Positions 8,076 to 16,936 of a stretch of DNA of 64,000 nt are shown here, piece after piece. The stretch is taken from NCBI RefSeq assembly GCF_042665095.1, contig NZ_JBHTBV010000009.1. One strand, given 5' to 3'. The notes beneath the pieces were generated by a model. It saw only the letters and a program-made list of their open reading frames with translations, was not told where the DNA came from and searched no databases. The position numbers and the translations under genes are program-made. Source of the stretch: Gordonibacter pamelaeae (GTDB taxonomy: Bacteria; Actinomycetota; Coriobacteriia; Coriobacteriales; Eggerthellaceae). How positions within the stretch are numbered: position 1 is the first letter of the stretch; every line of letters begins with the position of its first letter.

Positions 8076-9230
8076 GTGGCAGACGACGAGGCGCGCGAGC
8101 GGGCGCGCAGGAGGCTCGAGGAGCGCCAGGCCCGCATGCGCGGGGAAGCGCCCGCCGGCTGCGACGCGCATAAGGCGCCGTGCGCCCACGAGCCCCACGA
8201 GGCGCGCAGGCCGATAAGCTCGGGCCGTCTCCGTTCGAGCCGTCCCGGAACGGGCAACCGGCACTCGTGGGAGGCGCGCGGCCCGGAGCCCCTGTTCGCC
8301 CTCTCCGAAGCTGCGACGAACCTCGTGCGCGCCGTCGGGCCCAAGCGCCTCGCGATCGCGGTCGCCGCGATCGCGCTGGTCGTCGCGCTCATCGCGGGCA
8401 TCCGCGGCTGCATGGCCGCCGACGCGGGCACGCCGGCACCGGACGAGGCGGACCAGGCCCCTGTCCAGCAGCAGGCGCAGCGCGACCCCATCGACGAGGA
8501 CGGGCTCACGGCCGTGCTCGGCGACGACCTGGCCGCCCAGCTCGTCCAGGCGGCCGGGACGAGCGACGACGCCGCATGGGTCGCCGCCCATCCGGACGCC
8601 TACGCCGTCGACGGCGCGGCCGTGCAGTACAAGCTGCTCAAGCTGGCCGCCGTCGAGCCCGAGGCCCGGTCCTTCGTGCGCACGTTCCCCGACGCCTACC
8701 CCGCCGAGAGCGCGCTCGACACGGACGACCCCGAACCCGGCCAGGTGCCGCGCCTCTACCAGTGGGATTCCCGCTGGGGCTCCACCGTCTACAGCTCCAC
8801 GGCCTTTGCGCTGACGGGCTGCTGCCCCACGTCGCTTTCCATGGTCTACCAGGGCCTTACGGGCAAGGGCGACCTCTCGCCCTACGACATGGGCAGGCGC
8901 GCGAGCGAGGGCGGCTACGAGACGCAGTTCGACGGCACCGACGCGGCGTTCCTCGTCAACGAGGCTGCCTCGCTCGGGCTCTCTTGCGCGGCGCTCGCCG
9001 CCGACGCCGACAGCGTGCGCGCCGCGCTCGAAGGCGGTGCGGTGCTCATCTGCAACGTGGGCCCCGGCGACTTCACCGACAACGGCCATTTCCTCGTCAT
9101 CACGGGCATCGACGACGAGGGGAACCTCGCCATCAACGACCCGTACTCGGCCGAGCGCTCGGGCAGGACGTGGAACGTGGACACGGTGCTCGGCCAGACG
9201 AAGGCGCTGTGGGCCTACCGGCTTGCGTGA
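8076..9230 (+). CDS. Membrane-anchored C39-like cysteine peptidase
   Basis: A charged N-terminal arm is followed by one hydrophobic helix (IAVAAIALVVALIAGIRG), a variable linker and a C-terminal C39-type domain: RLYQWDSRWGS, catalytic-cysteine segment LTGCCPTSLSMVYQGL, and histidine segment DNGHFLVITGID near the end. GTG 8076 is chosen because CGGGAGG lies five bases before it and a TATGAT -10 box (8031-8036) would place the transcript start downstream of the in-frame ATG 8037. The product is 384 residues, with the peptidase domain predicted outside the membrane. A clear paralogue is encoded at 15140-15958. The substrate is unknown. Confidence 0.75.
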   Translation: MADDEARERARRRLEERQARMRGEAPAGCDAHKAPCAHEPHEARRPISSGRLRSSRPGTGNRHSWEARGPEPLFALSEAATNLVRAVGPKRLAIAVAAIALVVALIAGIRGCMAADAGTPAPDEADQAPVQQQAQRDPIDEDGLTAVLGDDLAAQLVQAAGTSDDAAWVAAHPDAYAVDGAAVQYKLLKLAAVEPEARSFVRTFPDAYPAESALDTDDPEPGQVPRLYQWDSRWGSTVYSSTAFALTGCCPTSLSMVYQGLTGKGDLSPYDMGRRASEGGYETQFDGTDAAFLVNEAASLGLSCAALAADADSVRAALEGGAVLICNVGPGDFTDNGHFLVITGIDDEGNLAINDPYSAERSGRTWNVDTVLGQTKALWAYRLA

Positions 9231-9345
9231 CGCGCCCGCCGGCGGACGGCCGTCGCCGCCTCGCCGTTCCGTCGCAAAATTGGGCACCTGCACTATATTC
9301 CCTTGTCGGTTCGATGACATCGAGGTCGGCCGCAGCGGCACGTGG

Positions 9346-9360
9346 TACAATGCCCTCATG
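9346..9360 (+). promoter_or_regulatory. -10 box placing phoH transcription start at its ATG
   Basis: TACAAT at 9346-9351 is separated from the phoH ATG (9358) by only GCCCTC, so the predicted transcript would begin at or next to the start codon. No Shine-Dalgarno is present. A palindrome TCGATG-A-CATCGA (9311-9323) lies where an activator or repressor could act near -35. This is the pattern of a leaderless mRNA, common in Actinobacteria. Confidence 0.5.
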
Positions 9361-10314
9361 ACAGACCAGACGCAAATCACCCTCACGGCCCCGCAGAGCG
9401 TGAACATGGCGCTCATCGTGGGACCGGCCGACGAGATCCTCCATGTCGTGCAAGACGCCTTCGCCGCCCGCATCACCGTGCGCGGCGACACCATCGTGCT
9501 CGAGGGCGACCCGCTCGAGGTGCAGTCGCTCACGGCGCTGTTCTCCGATCTCATCAAGCTCGTGGAAGGCGGCGGCGAGCCCACGCTCGAGTACGTGCGC
9601 CACGCCATCGACCTCTTGCGCACGGCTGAGTTCAGCCCGCAGGCGCTGCGCGAGGACATCCTGCTCACGTACCGCGGGCGGGCCATCCGCCCCAAGACCG
9701 CGGGCCAGAAGCGCTACGTGGACGCCATCCGCGAGCACACCATCACCTTCGGCATCGGGCCGGCGGGCACCGGCAAGACCTACCTCGCCATGGCCATGGC
9801 CGTGGCCGCGCTCAAGCGCAAGGAGGTCGGCCGCATCATCCTCACGCGCCCCGTGGTGGAGGCGGGGGAGAGCCTGGGCTTCCTGCCCGGCACCCTCACC
9901 GAGAAGGTGGACCCCTACATCCGCCCGCTCTACGACGCGCTGTTCGACATGACCGACATGGAGCGCGCCACCCAGCTCATCGAGAGCGGCGTCATCGAGA
10001 TCGCCCCGCTCGCGTTCATGCGCGGGCGCACCCTGAACGACAGCTTCATCATCCTCGACGAGGCGCAGAACACCACGCCCGAGCAGATGAAGATGTTCCT
10101 CACGCGCCTGGGCTTCGGCTCGAAGATGGTGGTGACCGGCGACGTGACCCAGCTCGACCTGCCGCGCGGCATCTCGGGGCTCAAGGGCGTGCGCGGCATC
10201 CTCGAGGGCATCGACGATATAGCGTTTTGCGACTTCACCGGCAAGGACGTGGTGCGCCACTCGCTCGTGGCGGCCATCGTGTCCGCCTACGACGAGGCCA
10301 CCAGGAAGGCATAG
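9358..10314 (+). CDS. phoH: PhoH-like ATPase
   Basis: The 318-residue protein has an N-terminal KH-like arm and a P-loop domain with Walker A GPAGTGKTYLA, RPVVEAGESLGFLPG, Walker B IILDEAQNTTPEQMKMF and sensor VVTGDVTQLDLP. These define the PhoH family, RNA-linked ATPases usually next to ybeY, which starts four bases downstream here. ATG 9358 (MTDQTQITL) lacks any Shine-Dalgarno and lies seven bases after a TACAAT box, suggesting leaderless translation. The biochemical function of PhoH remains unsettled; a role with YbeY in rRNA handling is inferred from context. Confidence 0.9.
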   Translation: MTDQTQITLTAPQSVNMALIVGPADEILHVVQDAFAARITVRGDTIVLEGDPLEVQSLTALFSDLIKLVEGGGEPTLEYVRHAIDLLRTAEFSPQALREDILLTYRGRAIRPKTAGQKRYVDAIREHTITFGIGPAGTGKTYLAMAMAVAALKRKEVGRIILTRPVVEAGESLGFLPGTLTEKVDPYIRPLYDALFDMTDMERATQLIESGVIEIAPLAFMRGRTLNDSFIILDEAQNTTPEQMKMFLTRLGFGSKMVVTGDVTQLDLPRGISGLKGVRGILEGIDDIAFCDFTGKDVVRHSLVAAIVSAYDEATRKA

Positions 10315-10318
10315 CAAC

Positions 10319-10786
10319 ATGGACATCCAGATCAACTACGACTACCGCAAAGACGAGCTGGAGAAGCTGCCGCTGCACGAGCTGGCCCAGTTCGTGCTCG
10401 CGCGCGAGGACAAGCCCTTCAACACGGAGGTGTCCGTGAGCTTCGTCACCGACGAGGCCATCGCCGAGCTCAACGAGAGGTACCGCCACAAGGAGGGCCC
10501 GACCGACGTGCTGTCCTTCGAGTGCGACGGCGTGAACGACGACCTGTCGGCCATGACGCTGGCCGAGGACCCCGTCTACGAGCTGGGCGACGTGATCATC
10601 GCCCCCGACGTGGCCGCCCGCCAGACGCGCGAGTTCGGCACGTCGTTCGAGGAGGAGATCAGCCTCTTGCTCGTGCACGGCCTGCTGCACCTGTGCGGCT
10701 ACGACCATATAGCCGACGACGAGGCCGAGGTCATGGAGAAGCGCGAGGCCGAGATCCTCGAGGCGTGGTCGAAGCGCACGGTGTAG
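10319..10786 (+). CDS. ybeY: Endoribonuclease / 16S rRNA maturation factor YbeY
   Basis: The zinc-binding motif HGLLHLCGYDH near the C-terminus (three histidines) and TDVLSFE are diagnostic for YbeY. The 155-residue length is normal. YbeY takes part in 16S rRNA 3'-end maturation and ribosome quality control. It follows phoH by four bases and precedes dgkA, giving the conserved phoH-ybeY-dgkA-era order. Confidence 0.93.
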   Translation: MDIQINYDYRKDELEKLPLHELAQFVLAREDKPFNTEVSVSFVTDEAIAELNERYRHKEGPTDVLSFECDGVNDDLSAMTLAEDPVYELGDVIIAPDVAARQTREFGTSFEEEISLLLVHGLLHLCGYDHIADDEAEVMEKREAEILEAWSKRTV

Positions 10787-10806
10787 CGGAGAGGCGGGGA
10801 GGCGGC

Positions 10807-11301
10807 GTGGCTGCGGAAACGGCGGTGGAGGACGATCTCGTGGACGTTCCCGACAGGGGCGGGAGCGGCGCGCGCAACGAGCCCCCCTGCTGCGGCGAGG
10901 GCTTCGTGCGCAACGACGCCGACAAGGGCGCGCGCTCGCGCTTCTCGCTCGTCTGCGCGTTCAGGTGCGCATGGGACGGCATCGTCTACGCCGTGCGCAC
11001 GCAGCGCAACATGAAGATACATCTGGGCATCGCCGTGCTGGCCGTGGCGCTGGGATTCGCGCTGCGCATCGACGGGGCCTCCTGGGCCGCCGTGATCCTC
11101 TGCATCGCCGCGGTGTTCGCGGCCGAGTGCGTGAACACGGCCATCGAGAGCGTGGTGGACCTCGTGTCGCCCGAGTACCACGAGCTGGCCCGCCGGGCGA
11201 AGGACTGCGGGGCGGGCGCCGTGCTCGTGTTCGCCATCGTGGCCCTGGTCGTGGCCGCCGTGGTGTTCGGCCCGCGCGCATGGGCGCTCTTCTTCGGCTA
11301 G
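10807..11301 (+). CDS. dgkA: Diacylglycerol/undecaprenol kinase family protein
   Basis: The conserved core SLVCAFRCAWDGIVYAVRTQRNMKIHL is followed by three membrane helices and the catalytic segment ECVNTAIESVVDLVSP, the DgkA signature. In Gram-positive bacteria this family phosphorylates undecaprenol for cell-wall lipid recycling. The start is inferred at GTG 10807 after GGGGAGG; this adds about 45 residues including a Cys-Cys pair (EPPCCGEG) before the core, longer than typical 120-130-residue members. The extension could be a real cytoplasmic arm or a start-site error. Confidence 0.85.
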   Translation: MAAETAVEDDLVDVPDRGGSGARNEPPCCGEGFVRNDADKGARSRFSLVCAFRCAWDGIVYAVRTQRNMKIHLGIAVLAVALGFALRIDGASWAAVILCIAAVFAAECVNTAIESVVDLVSPEYHELARRAKDCGAGAVLVFAIVALVVAAVVFGPRAWALFFG

Positions 11302-11376
11302 CGCGCGCCTGCTTTCCCCTTGCTGGAACGGACGACCGGGGGGTTGTCCCGAATGTCGATCATAAGGATGCACGCT

Positions 11377-12294
11377 ATGGATTTCCAACCGCACGCAGAA
11401 GGCTTCAAGTCCGGCTTCGTCACGCTCGTGGGCAGGCCGAACGCCGGCAAGTCCACGCTCATCAACGCCATCATGGGCAAGAAGATAGCCATCACGTCCG
11501 ACACGGCGCAGACCACGCGGCACCGCTTCCGCGCCGTGCTCACGCGCGAGGACTTCCAGCTCATCTTGGTGGACACGCCGGGCCTGCACAAGCCCCACGA
11601 CGCGCTGGGCGAGGAGCTGAACACCTCGGCGCTCAAGGCGCTCGAGGACGTGGACGTGGTGGCCATGCTCATCGACGCCTCGCAGCCCATCGGCCGCGGC
11701 GACGAGTGGGTTGCCGAGCAGCTCTCCCGCGTGCGCTCGAAGAAGATCTGCGTGCTGTCGAAGCTGGACCTGGCAACGGAGAAGCAGATCTCCGCCCAGC
11801 GCGAGGCCGCCGAGGCCCTGGGCGCGTGGGACGCCATGGTGGGCCTGTCGTCGGCCACCGGCAAGAACGTGGACGCCTTCGTGGAGGAGGTCGTGTACCT
11901 GCTGCCGGAGGGCCCCGCATGGTTCCCGGCCGACATGGAGACCGACCAGCCCATCGAGGTGGTGGTGGCCGAGTTCATCCGCGAGAAGATCCTGCGCTCG
12001 TTCCACGACGAGGTGCCCCATGCCATCGGTGTGCGCGTCGACGAGATGGAGTACGACAAGAAGAAGGACCTCCACCGCATCTTCGCCACCGTCTACGTGG
12101 AGCGCGACAGCCAGAAGGGCATCATCATCGGGAAGAAGGGCGCCGCCATCAAGCAGATCGGCACCGAGGCCCGCGCCGACCTGGAGCAACTGCTGGGCAC
12201 GCGGGTGTATCTGGATCTCTCTGTGAAGGTGAAGAAGAACTGGCGCCGCGACGCGAGCCAGATCCGCCGCTTCGGCTACGGCGAGGGCGCGTAG
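11377..12294 (+). CDS. era: Ribosome-assembly GTPase Era
   Basis: GTPase motifs appear in order: G1 GRPNAGKSTL, switch QTTRHRFRAV, G3 DTPGLHKP and G4 SKLD, followed by a C-terminal KH domain with GIIIGKKGAAIKQIG. Era binds the 3' end of 16S rRNA during 30S assembly. ATG 11377 (MDFQPHAEG) is chosen with AAGG upstream; ATG 11353 or 11368 are possible and would add a few residues. It sits in the phoH-ybeY-dgkA-era cluster. Confidence 0.93.
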   Translation: MDFQPHAEGFKSGFVTLVGRPNAGKSTLINAIMGKKIAITSDTAQTTRHRFRAVLTREDFQLILVDTPGLHKPHDALGEELNTSALKALEDVDVVAMLIDASQPIGRGDEWVAEQLSRVRSKKICVLSKLDLATEKQISAQREAAEALGAWDAMVGLSSATGKNVDAFVEEVVYLLPEGPAWFPADMETDQPIEVVVAEFIREKILRSFHDEVPHAIGVRVDEMEYDKKKDLHRIFATVYVERDSQKGIIIGKKGAAIKQIGTEARADLEQLLGTRVYLDLSVKVKKNWRRDASQIRRFGYGEGA

Positions 12295-12471
12295 GGGGCG
12301 GCCGCCCCCGCTGGAAGCCGCCTGCGGCTTCGGCGTGCGCCGGGCATCGCCGCCCGTCACGGCGTCCTCTTGCAGGTATTGTCGCGAAACCGGCTATCGC
12401 CCGGATACCCTGCCGCGCCCGCTGATTTTCCGTTACAATACGCAGCGGAGTTGACTTCGCGAGGGAGACGC

Positions 12472-14046
12472 ATGAGCATGATCTGTCCGAACTGCCGATC
12501 AGAGAACAAAGAGGGCGCGAAATTCTGCAACGAGTGCGGGTTTCCGCTGACCGGGCGCATGGCGGCCGTTGCCGCCGCGTCCACGAGCGACGACACGCTG
12601 CGCTCGATCGCCGCCGAGGGGGCCGCCGCGCCCCCGGACGATGCCGCGGTGGCCGAAGGGGTAAGGGGCGGGGCGCCCGCGGAGGATGCGTCTACGACGG
12701 AGGAAGCCGCCGAGGCCGGCGACCCCGCAGACCCCGCTGCCGCTGCCGACGCCCAAGCGCTCACCGGCAACAGCTTCGAGCCCTCTGCCGCCCCCACTGC
12801 CCGCCCGCAGGGCTCGGGCCCTCTCGACCCGGCGAAGCTGCCGGTCATCGGGGTGGCGGGCGTCGACGTGGACGAGGACGGCAACGAGTTCGACTTCGGC
12901 GACATCGACGACGCTCCCGCGGCGGGCAAGGGCCGGCAGGCGGCCGCGCCGAGCGCCGCAGTCACGGCGGATCTCTCGGGCCTGGACGAATGCCTGGTGG
13001 ATTCCGGCTACACGCCGCCCGCGGCCGCATGGCGCTCGGGCGACACCATGGAGATGCCCCGCGTCGAGGGCAAGGCCGCGCCGAAGCAGAAGGAGTTTCG
13101 CGCGCCCGACCCGCGCGAGAAGAAGCACGGCCGTGGCCGTGTGGTCGCCATCGTGATCGTGCTGCTGGTGGCCGCGGCCGCCGCCGCGGCGGGCATCACG
13201 TACCAGATGGAGCTCTGGGGCGGCAAGGTGGTCCCCGACGTGGCGGGCATGACGCAGGCCGATGCCACCTACCAGCTGGAGGGCAAGGGCTTCACCGTCC
13301 GCGCCACGCAGGTCAAGTCCGACGAGACGGAGGGCCTCGTGCTGCTCACCGATCCCGGGTCCGGCGGGCGCGCCGAGGAGGGCTCCGAGGTGGTCATCCA
13401 CGTGGCCGTGCCGCGCATCGTCCCCGACGTGGTGGGCAAGACGCGCGACGAGGCGGCGAAGCTGCTCGAGGCCGAGGACTTCGCGCGCGTGACGTTCGCC
13501 GAGGAGAAGTCCGACACGGCCGAGGGAACGGTGTTGTCGGTGACCCCGGAGGCTGGCGAGAAGGCGAAGGCCTCCACGGACATCACCGTGACGGTGGCCG
13601 TGCCTTTCACGGTGCCTGACGTGGCCAACCAGCCGCTCGATGCCGCGAAGGCCGCCCTGCAGGAGGCCTCCTACGTGCCCGAGGTGGCGTACTACTACAC
13701 CGAGGACGTGCCCGAGGGCACGGTGGCGGGCACGAGCCCCGCCGCGGGCGAGAAGCTGGCATCGGGCTCCTCCGTCACGGTGAACGTGGCCATGTCGCGT
13801 GCGAGCGTGCTCGTGCCGGCAGCGAAGGACTACCTTTCCAGCATCGGCACGATCTCCCTGGGCGGCACGACCTACGAGATCGTCTCGGTCGACGACGTGA
13901 AGTACACCGGTTACAACCAGACGTCGTTCACCGTGACGGCGGCGGCCGTGACCACGCTTGACGGCGAGACGGTGCGCGGCTCGGCCAAGCAGAAGAGCGG
14001 CACCATCGTCTGGGACGACAGCGACAACGTCGTGAGCATCTCCTAG
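12472..14046 (+). CDS. Zinc-ribbon, single-pass membrane protein with three PASTA domains
   Basis: The protein (524 residues) starts with a zinc ribbon (CPNCRSENKEGAKFCNECG), continues with an acidic Ala/Pro-rich segment, one membrane helix at about residues 224-246, and three PASTA repeats beginning VVPDVAGMTQ, IVPDVVGKTR and TVPDVANQ. PASTA domains normally bind peptidoglycan or muropeptides in PknB kinases or PBPs, but no kinase or transpeptidase domain is present. A final non-PASTA domain follows. GAGGGAGA precedes ATG 12472 and TACAAT lies at 12434-12439. It probably links a cytoplasmic zinc-ribbon domain to the cell wall; function unknown. Confidence 0.75.
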   Translation: MSMICPNCRSENKEGAKFCNECGFPLTGRMAAVAAASTSDDTLRSIAAEGAAAPPDDAAVAEGVRGGAPAEDASTTEEAAEAGDPADPAAAADAQALTGNSFEPSAAPTARPQGSGPLDPAKLPVIGVAGVDVDEDGNEFDFGDIDDAPAAGKGRQAAAPSAAVTADLSGLDECLVDSGYTPPAAAWRSGDTMEMPRVEGKAAPKQKEFRAPDPREKKHGRGRVVAIVIVLLVAAAAAAAGITYQMELWGGKVVPDVAGMTQADATYQLEGKGFTVRATQVKSDETEGLVLLTDPGSGGRAEEGSEVVIHVAVPRIVPDVVGKTRDEAAKLLEAEDFARVTFAEEKSDTAEGTVLSVTPEAGEKAKASTDITVTVAVPFTVPDVANQPLDAAKAALQEASYVPEVAYYYTEDVPEGTVAGTSPAAGEKLASGSSVTVNVAMSRASVLVPAAKDYLSSIGTISLGGTTYEIVSVDDVKYTGYNQTSFTVTAAAVTTLDGETVRGSAKQKSGTIVWDDSDNVVSIS

Positions 14047-14051
14047 GCACG

Positions 14052-14825
14052 ATGGCCAGCGCGACGTACACGGCACGCGCCATCGTGCTGCGCAAGACGA
14101 AGCTGGGGGAGAGCGACCTCATCGTCACCCTGCTCGCCCAGGACGGCTCGCAGGTCCGCGCCGTGGCGAAGGGAGCCCGCAAGCCCTCGAGCCCGTTCGC
14201 CGCGCGGCTGGAGCTGTACTCCTCGGTCGACCTGCTGTGCTCGGAGGGCCGCAGCCTCGACATCGTGAAGGAGGCGCGCATCGCCTCCTCCCACGAGCGC
14301 CTGCGCCGCGACCTGGAGCATGCGGCCTGCGCCGCGCCCATGGCCGAGCTCTTGGACCGCGTGACCCAGGAGGGGCTTGCGAACCCCCGCCTGTTCGCGC
14401 TCACCGAGGCGGCGCTCGACGCGCTCGACGGTGCCTTGGCGCCGCAGGCCCCCGCCGTGTGCGCGGCGCACCTGCTGAAGGCGCTCGCATTCTCGGGGCT
14501 GCGGCCGAGCCTGTCGTCGTGCGCCGTGTGCGGGGCCGACGTGCCAGGCGGTGCGGATGCGGGGACGGTGGTGCCCCTGTCCTTCTGCGAGGGCGGCGTC
14601 GTGTGCCCCGCCTGCCGCCCGTCCGTGGAGGCCCAGGGCGTGCCGGCCGCGGCCGTGGCCTGGTGCAGGGCGCTCATGGGGTCGACGTTCGCCGAGATCG
14701 CAGAGCTCGACGTCCCCCCGTCCGCATCGTTCGCCGTGCTGCGCTTCTGCCAGCAGTGGGCGCACGAGCACGTGGGTGCGAACCTGAAGTCGCTTAACTT
14801 CCTGTTCACCTGCGGCCTGTTCTGA
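14052..14825 (+). CDS. recO: DNA repair protein RecO
   Basis: The N-terminal OB-fold reads TYTARAIVLRKTKLGESDLIVTLL and continues AVAKGARKPSSPFAARLELY, the RecO signature. A helical domain and a zinc-finger (CAVCGADV, later CPAC) follow, and the 257-residue length is typical. RecO loads RecA with RecR at gaps. It starts five bases after the PASTA protein; elsewhere recO often follows era directly, so the PASTA gene is an insertion in this order. Confidence 0.92.
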   Translation: MASATYTARAIVLRKTKLGESDLIVTLLAQDGSQVRAVAKGARKPSSPFAARLELYSSVDLLCSEGRSLDIVKEARIASSHERLRRDLEHAACAAPMAELLDRVTQEGLANPRLFALTEAALDALDGALAPQAPAVCAAHLLKALAFSGLRPSLSSCAVCGADVPGGADAGTVVPLSFCEGGVVCPACRPSVEAQGVPAAAVAWCRALMGSTFAEIAELDVPPSASFAVLRFCQQWAHEHVGANLKSLNFLFTCGLF

Positions 14826-14906
14826 ACCGCGAACGCGTTACCCGGCACGGCCGCCGCCGGGGCGCGCACCTGCAAGGCGGCGGCCTGCGAAGAAGGAGAA
14901 GGAACC

Positions 14907-15155
14907 ATGCATACCTACACCCCGCGCGGCGTCTGCTCGCGCGCCATCAGCGTGGAGCTGGACGGCGACCGCGTGTCCCACGTGGAGTTCGCCGGCGGCT
15001 GCGACGGCAACCTCAAGGCCGTCTCGAAGCTCGTCCGCGGCATGGCGGTGGACGACGTGGCGGCCCTGCTGGAGGGCAACACCTGCGGCCGCCGGTCCAC
15101 GTCGTGCGCCGACCAGCTCGTGCGCGCGCTGCGCTCCGCTCAGGCGGCCGAGTAG
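14907..15155 (+). CDS. Small TSCPD-domain protein (TIGR03905-like)
   Basis: This 82-residue protein consists only of a TSCPD domain: YTPRGVCSRAISVELDGD, EFAGGCDGNLKAVSKL and the cysteine-rich end GRRSTSCADQLVRAL. The domain also occurs at the C-terminus of B12-dependent ribonucleotide reductases; stand-alone copies have no established function. AGAAGGAGAAGG precedes the ATG. Its last 16 bases overlap the end of the oppositely oriented C39-like peptidase gene. Confidence 0.8.
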   Translation: MHTYTPRGVCSRAISVELDGDRVSHVEFAGGCDGNLKAVSKLVRGMAVDDVAALLEGNTCGRRSTSCADQLVRALRSAQAAE

Positions 15156-15958
15156 GCCCAGAGGTTGCGGCACTGACGCAGCACCGTGTCGAAGTCCCAG
15201 GTCTTGGCCGTGCGCTCGGGGCTGTTCGGGTCGCGTATCTCAAGGCGGCCGTGCTCGTCGATCCCCGCGAGCACGATGAAGTGGCCCGTGCTGGTGAAGT
15301 CGCCGGGTCCCATGCTGCAGATCACGGGCCGCCCCGCCACGAGAGCGCGGCGCACCGACAGCTCGTCGGCGGGCAGCTCCTCGGCGGAAAGCCCCAGCTG
15401 GGCGGCGCCTTCGGTCATGAAGGCCCAGGCCGTGCCGTCCGAGGAGGCGCATCCCATCCGCTCGGACAATGCGCCGGCGTCGGCAGGGGAGAGGTCGCTT
15501 CTGCCCGTGAGCGCCACGTACGCCATGGCCAGGCACGTGGGGCCGCAGCCGGTCACCCCGAACGCGTCTCCGCCGTAGAGGGCCTGCGACCAGGCGGGGT
15601 CGCGCTGGTAGAGCGCGGGGACCTCGCCTGCGCGCCAGGCGCTGCGGGGCGTGCTCTGCGGGGCGTCCGGGGCGCCCGCGCCGGCGGCCGTCCCGCCGCC
15701 CGCGAGGGCCGAGAGCGTGCCGACGGCGTACCAGCCCGCCCCGGCGAGCGCGGCCGCGAGCGCGACGGCCAGCGCCGCGCGCACCGCGAGGGAGCGGCGC
15801 CTGCGCGCCGCGGAGGGGGCCGGTGCGCGGTAGGAGGTGCGCGAGTAAGCGTGCGCGCCCTTGCGCCCCACGGGCGGCATCGGCGCGGTGGCGGAGGCGC
15901 GCACCGCGCGGCCCGCCGGCCGCCGATGCGCCGTGCGGTACGAGTTCGTGTACGTCAT
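15140..15958 (-). CDS. Membrane-anchored C39-like cysteine peptidase, second copy
   Basis: The 272-residue product has a basic N-terminal arm, one membrane helix (SLAVRAALAVALAAALAG) and a C39-type domain with VTGCGPTCLAMAYVALTG as the cysteine segment and STGHFIVLAGID as the histidine segment. It shares domain order and local motifs with the protein of 8076-9230 (GDLSP versus SDLSP, MGPGDFTSTGHF versus VGPGDFTDNGHF). ATG 15958 (MTYTNSYR) follows AGGAAAGGAAG. It converges on and overlaps the TSCPD gene by 16 bases. It is likely exported and acts on wall or surface peptides; substrate unknown. Confidence 0.75.
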   Translation of the reverse strand: MTYTNSYRTAHRRPAGRAVRASATAPMPPVGRKGAHAYSRTSYRAPAPSAARRRRSLAVRAALAVALAAALAGAGWYAVGTLSALAGGGTAAGAGAPDAPQSTPRSAWRAGEVPALYQRDPAWSQALYGGDAFGVTGCGPTCLAMAYVALTGRSDLSPADAGALSERMGCASSDGTAWAFMTEGAAQLGLSAEELPADELSVRRALVAGRPVICSMGPGDFTSTGHFIVLAGIDEHGRLEIRDPNSPERTAKTWDFDTVLRQCRNLWAYSAA

Positions 15959-16171
15959 GGGCGCTTCCTTTCCTCGGTTCCTCCCTCCCAGTATCCCCAA
16001 GCAACGCCCCCGCGTCCCTTGAGAACCGTCTACGGATCCCTTATGTTTTCCTTAATAATGCCTCTCCTTGCGCCGTGGGCGGGGGCGGGGCGATACAATG
16101 GCCGCAAGGAGAAGCGAGGGCCGCGCGGCGGCCCGGCGCCCGGGAGGGCGCGGGACGGCGAGGAGCGGGGC

Positions 16172-16873
16172 GTGGCGGAGAAGAAGCTCATAGCGGTGTG
16201 CGACGACGAGGCGGCCATCGCCGATCTGGTGGCCCAGCTGCTCGCCCAGGGCGGCTTCGAGGCGCGCACGTTCTACGCGGGCGCCGACCTCGTGGCCGCG
16301 GCCGGGCGCGAGGCGTTCGACCTCGTCGTCCTGGACATCATGATGCCGGGCATGGACGGGTTCGCCTGCTGCCGCGAGCTTCGGCGCACGAGCTCGGTGC
16401 CCATCATCTTCCTCACCGCCAAGGACGAGGAGATCGACAAGGTGGTGGGCTTCGAGCTGGGGGCGGACGATTACGTGGTCAAGCCCTTCAAGCCGCGCGA
16501 GCTCGTGGCCCGCGTGCGCGCCCGCCTGCGCCGCAGCGCGCCGCCGGCAGAGGGCGGCCGTGCGACCGGCGCCCAGCTGCTCGAGGCGCGCGGCGTGGCG
16601 CTGGACGAGGAGGCGTACGCGGCCACGCTCCACGGCGAGCCGCTCGCGCTCACGCCCAAGGAGTTCGCCATCCTCGCGTGCCTGCTGCGCGCGGCCGGCC
16701 GTCCGGTGGCGTCGCGCGATTTGTTCGAGGCCGTGTGGGGCGAGGAGGCGAACGCCCAGTCCAACAACACGGTCATGGTGCACATACGCCACTTGCGCAA
16801 GAAGCTGGCCGCCATCGACTCCTCCCAGGAGTTCGTCGAGACGGTGTGGGGCGTGGGCTACAAGCTGGGATAA
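16172..16873 (+). CDS. OmpR-family response regulator, VanR-like
   Basis: The receiver domain runs AVCDDEAAIADLVAQLL, phospho-acceptor D55 in LDIMMPGMDG, then LTAKDEEIDKVVGFELGADDYVVKPF; the DNA-binding winged helix contains LTPKEFAILACLL and VWGVGYKLG. The DIMMPGMDG and ADDYVVKPF segments are close to VanR-type regulators. GTG 16172 after GAGGAGCGG is the likely start, giving 233 residues. A TACAAT box lies at 16094-16099. The cognate kinase is the next gene. No vanH/A/X-type target genes are nearby, so it probably senses a wall or membrane signal unrelated to glycopeptide resistance. Confidence 0.88.
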   Translation: MAEKKLIAVCDDEAAIADLVAQLLAQGGFEARTFYAGADLVAAAGREAFDLVVLDIMMPGMDGFACCRELRRTSSVPIIFLTAKDEEIDKVVGFELGADDYVVKPFKPRELVARVRARLRRSAPPAEGGRATGAQLLEARGVALDEEAYAATLHGEPLALTPKEFAILACLLRAAGRPVASRDLFEAVWGEEANAQSNNTVMVHIRHLRKKLAAIDSSQEFVETVWGVGYKLG

Positions 16874-16936
16874 CGGCGACGACGCCGCCTGGACGGCCGG
16901 CGGCGGGTGCGGCGGATGAGAGGGAAGGGACGCGCG

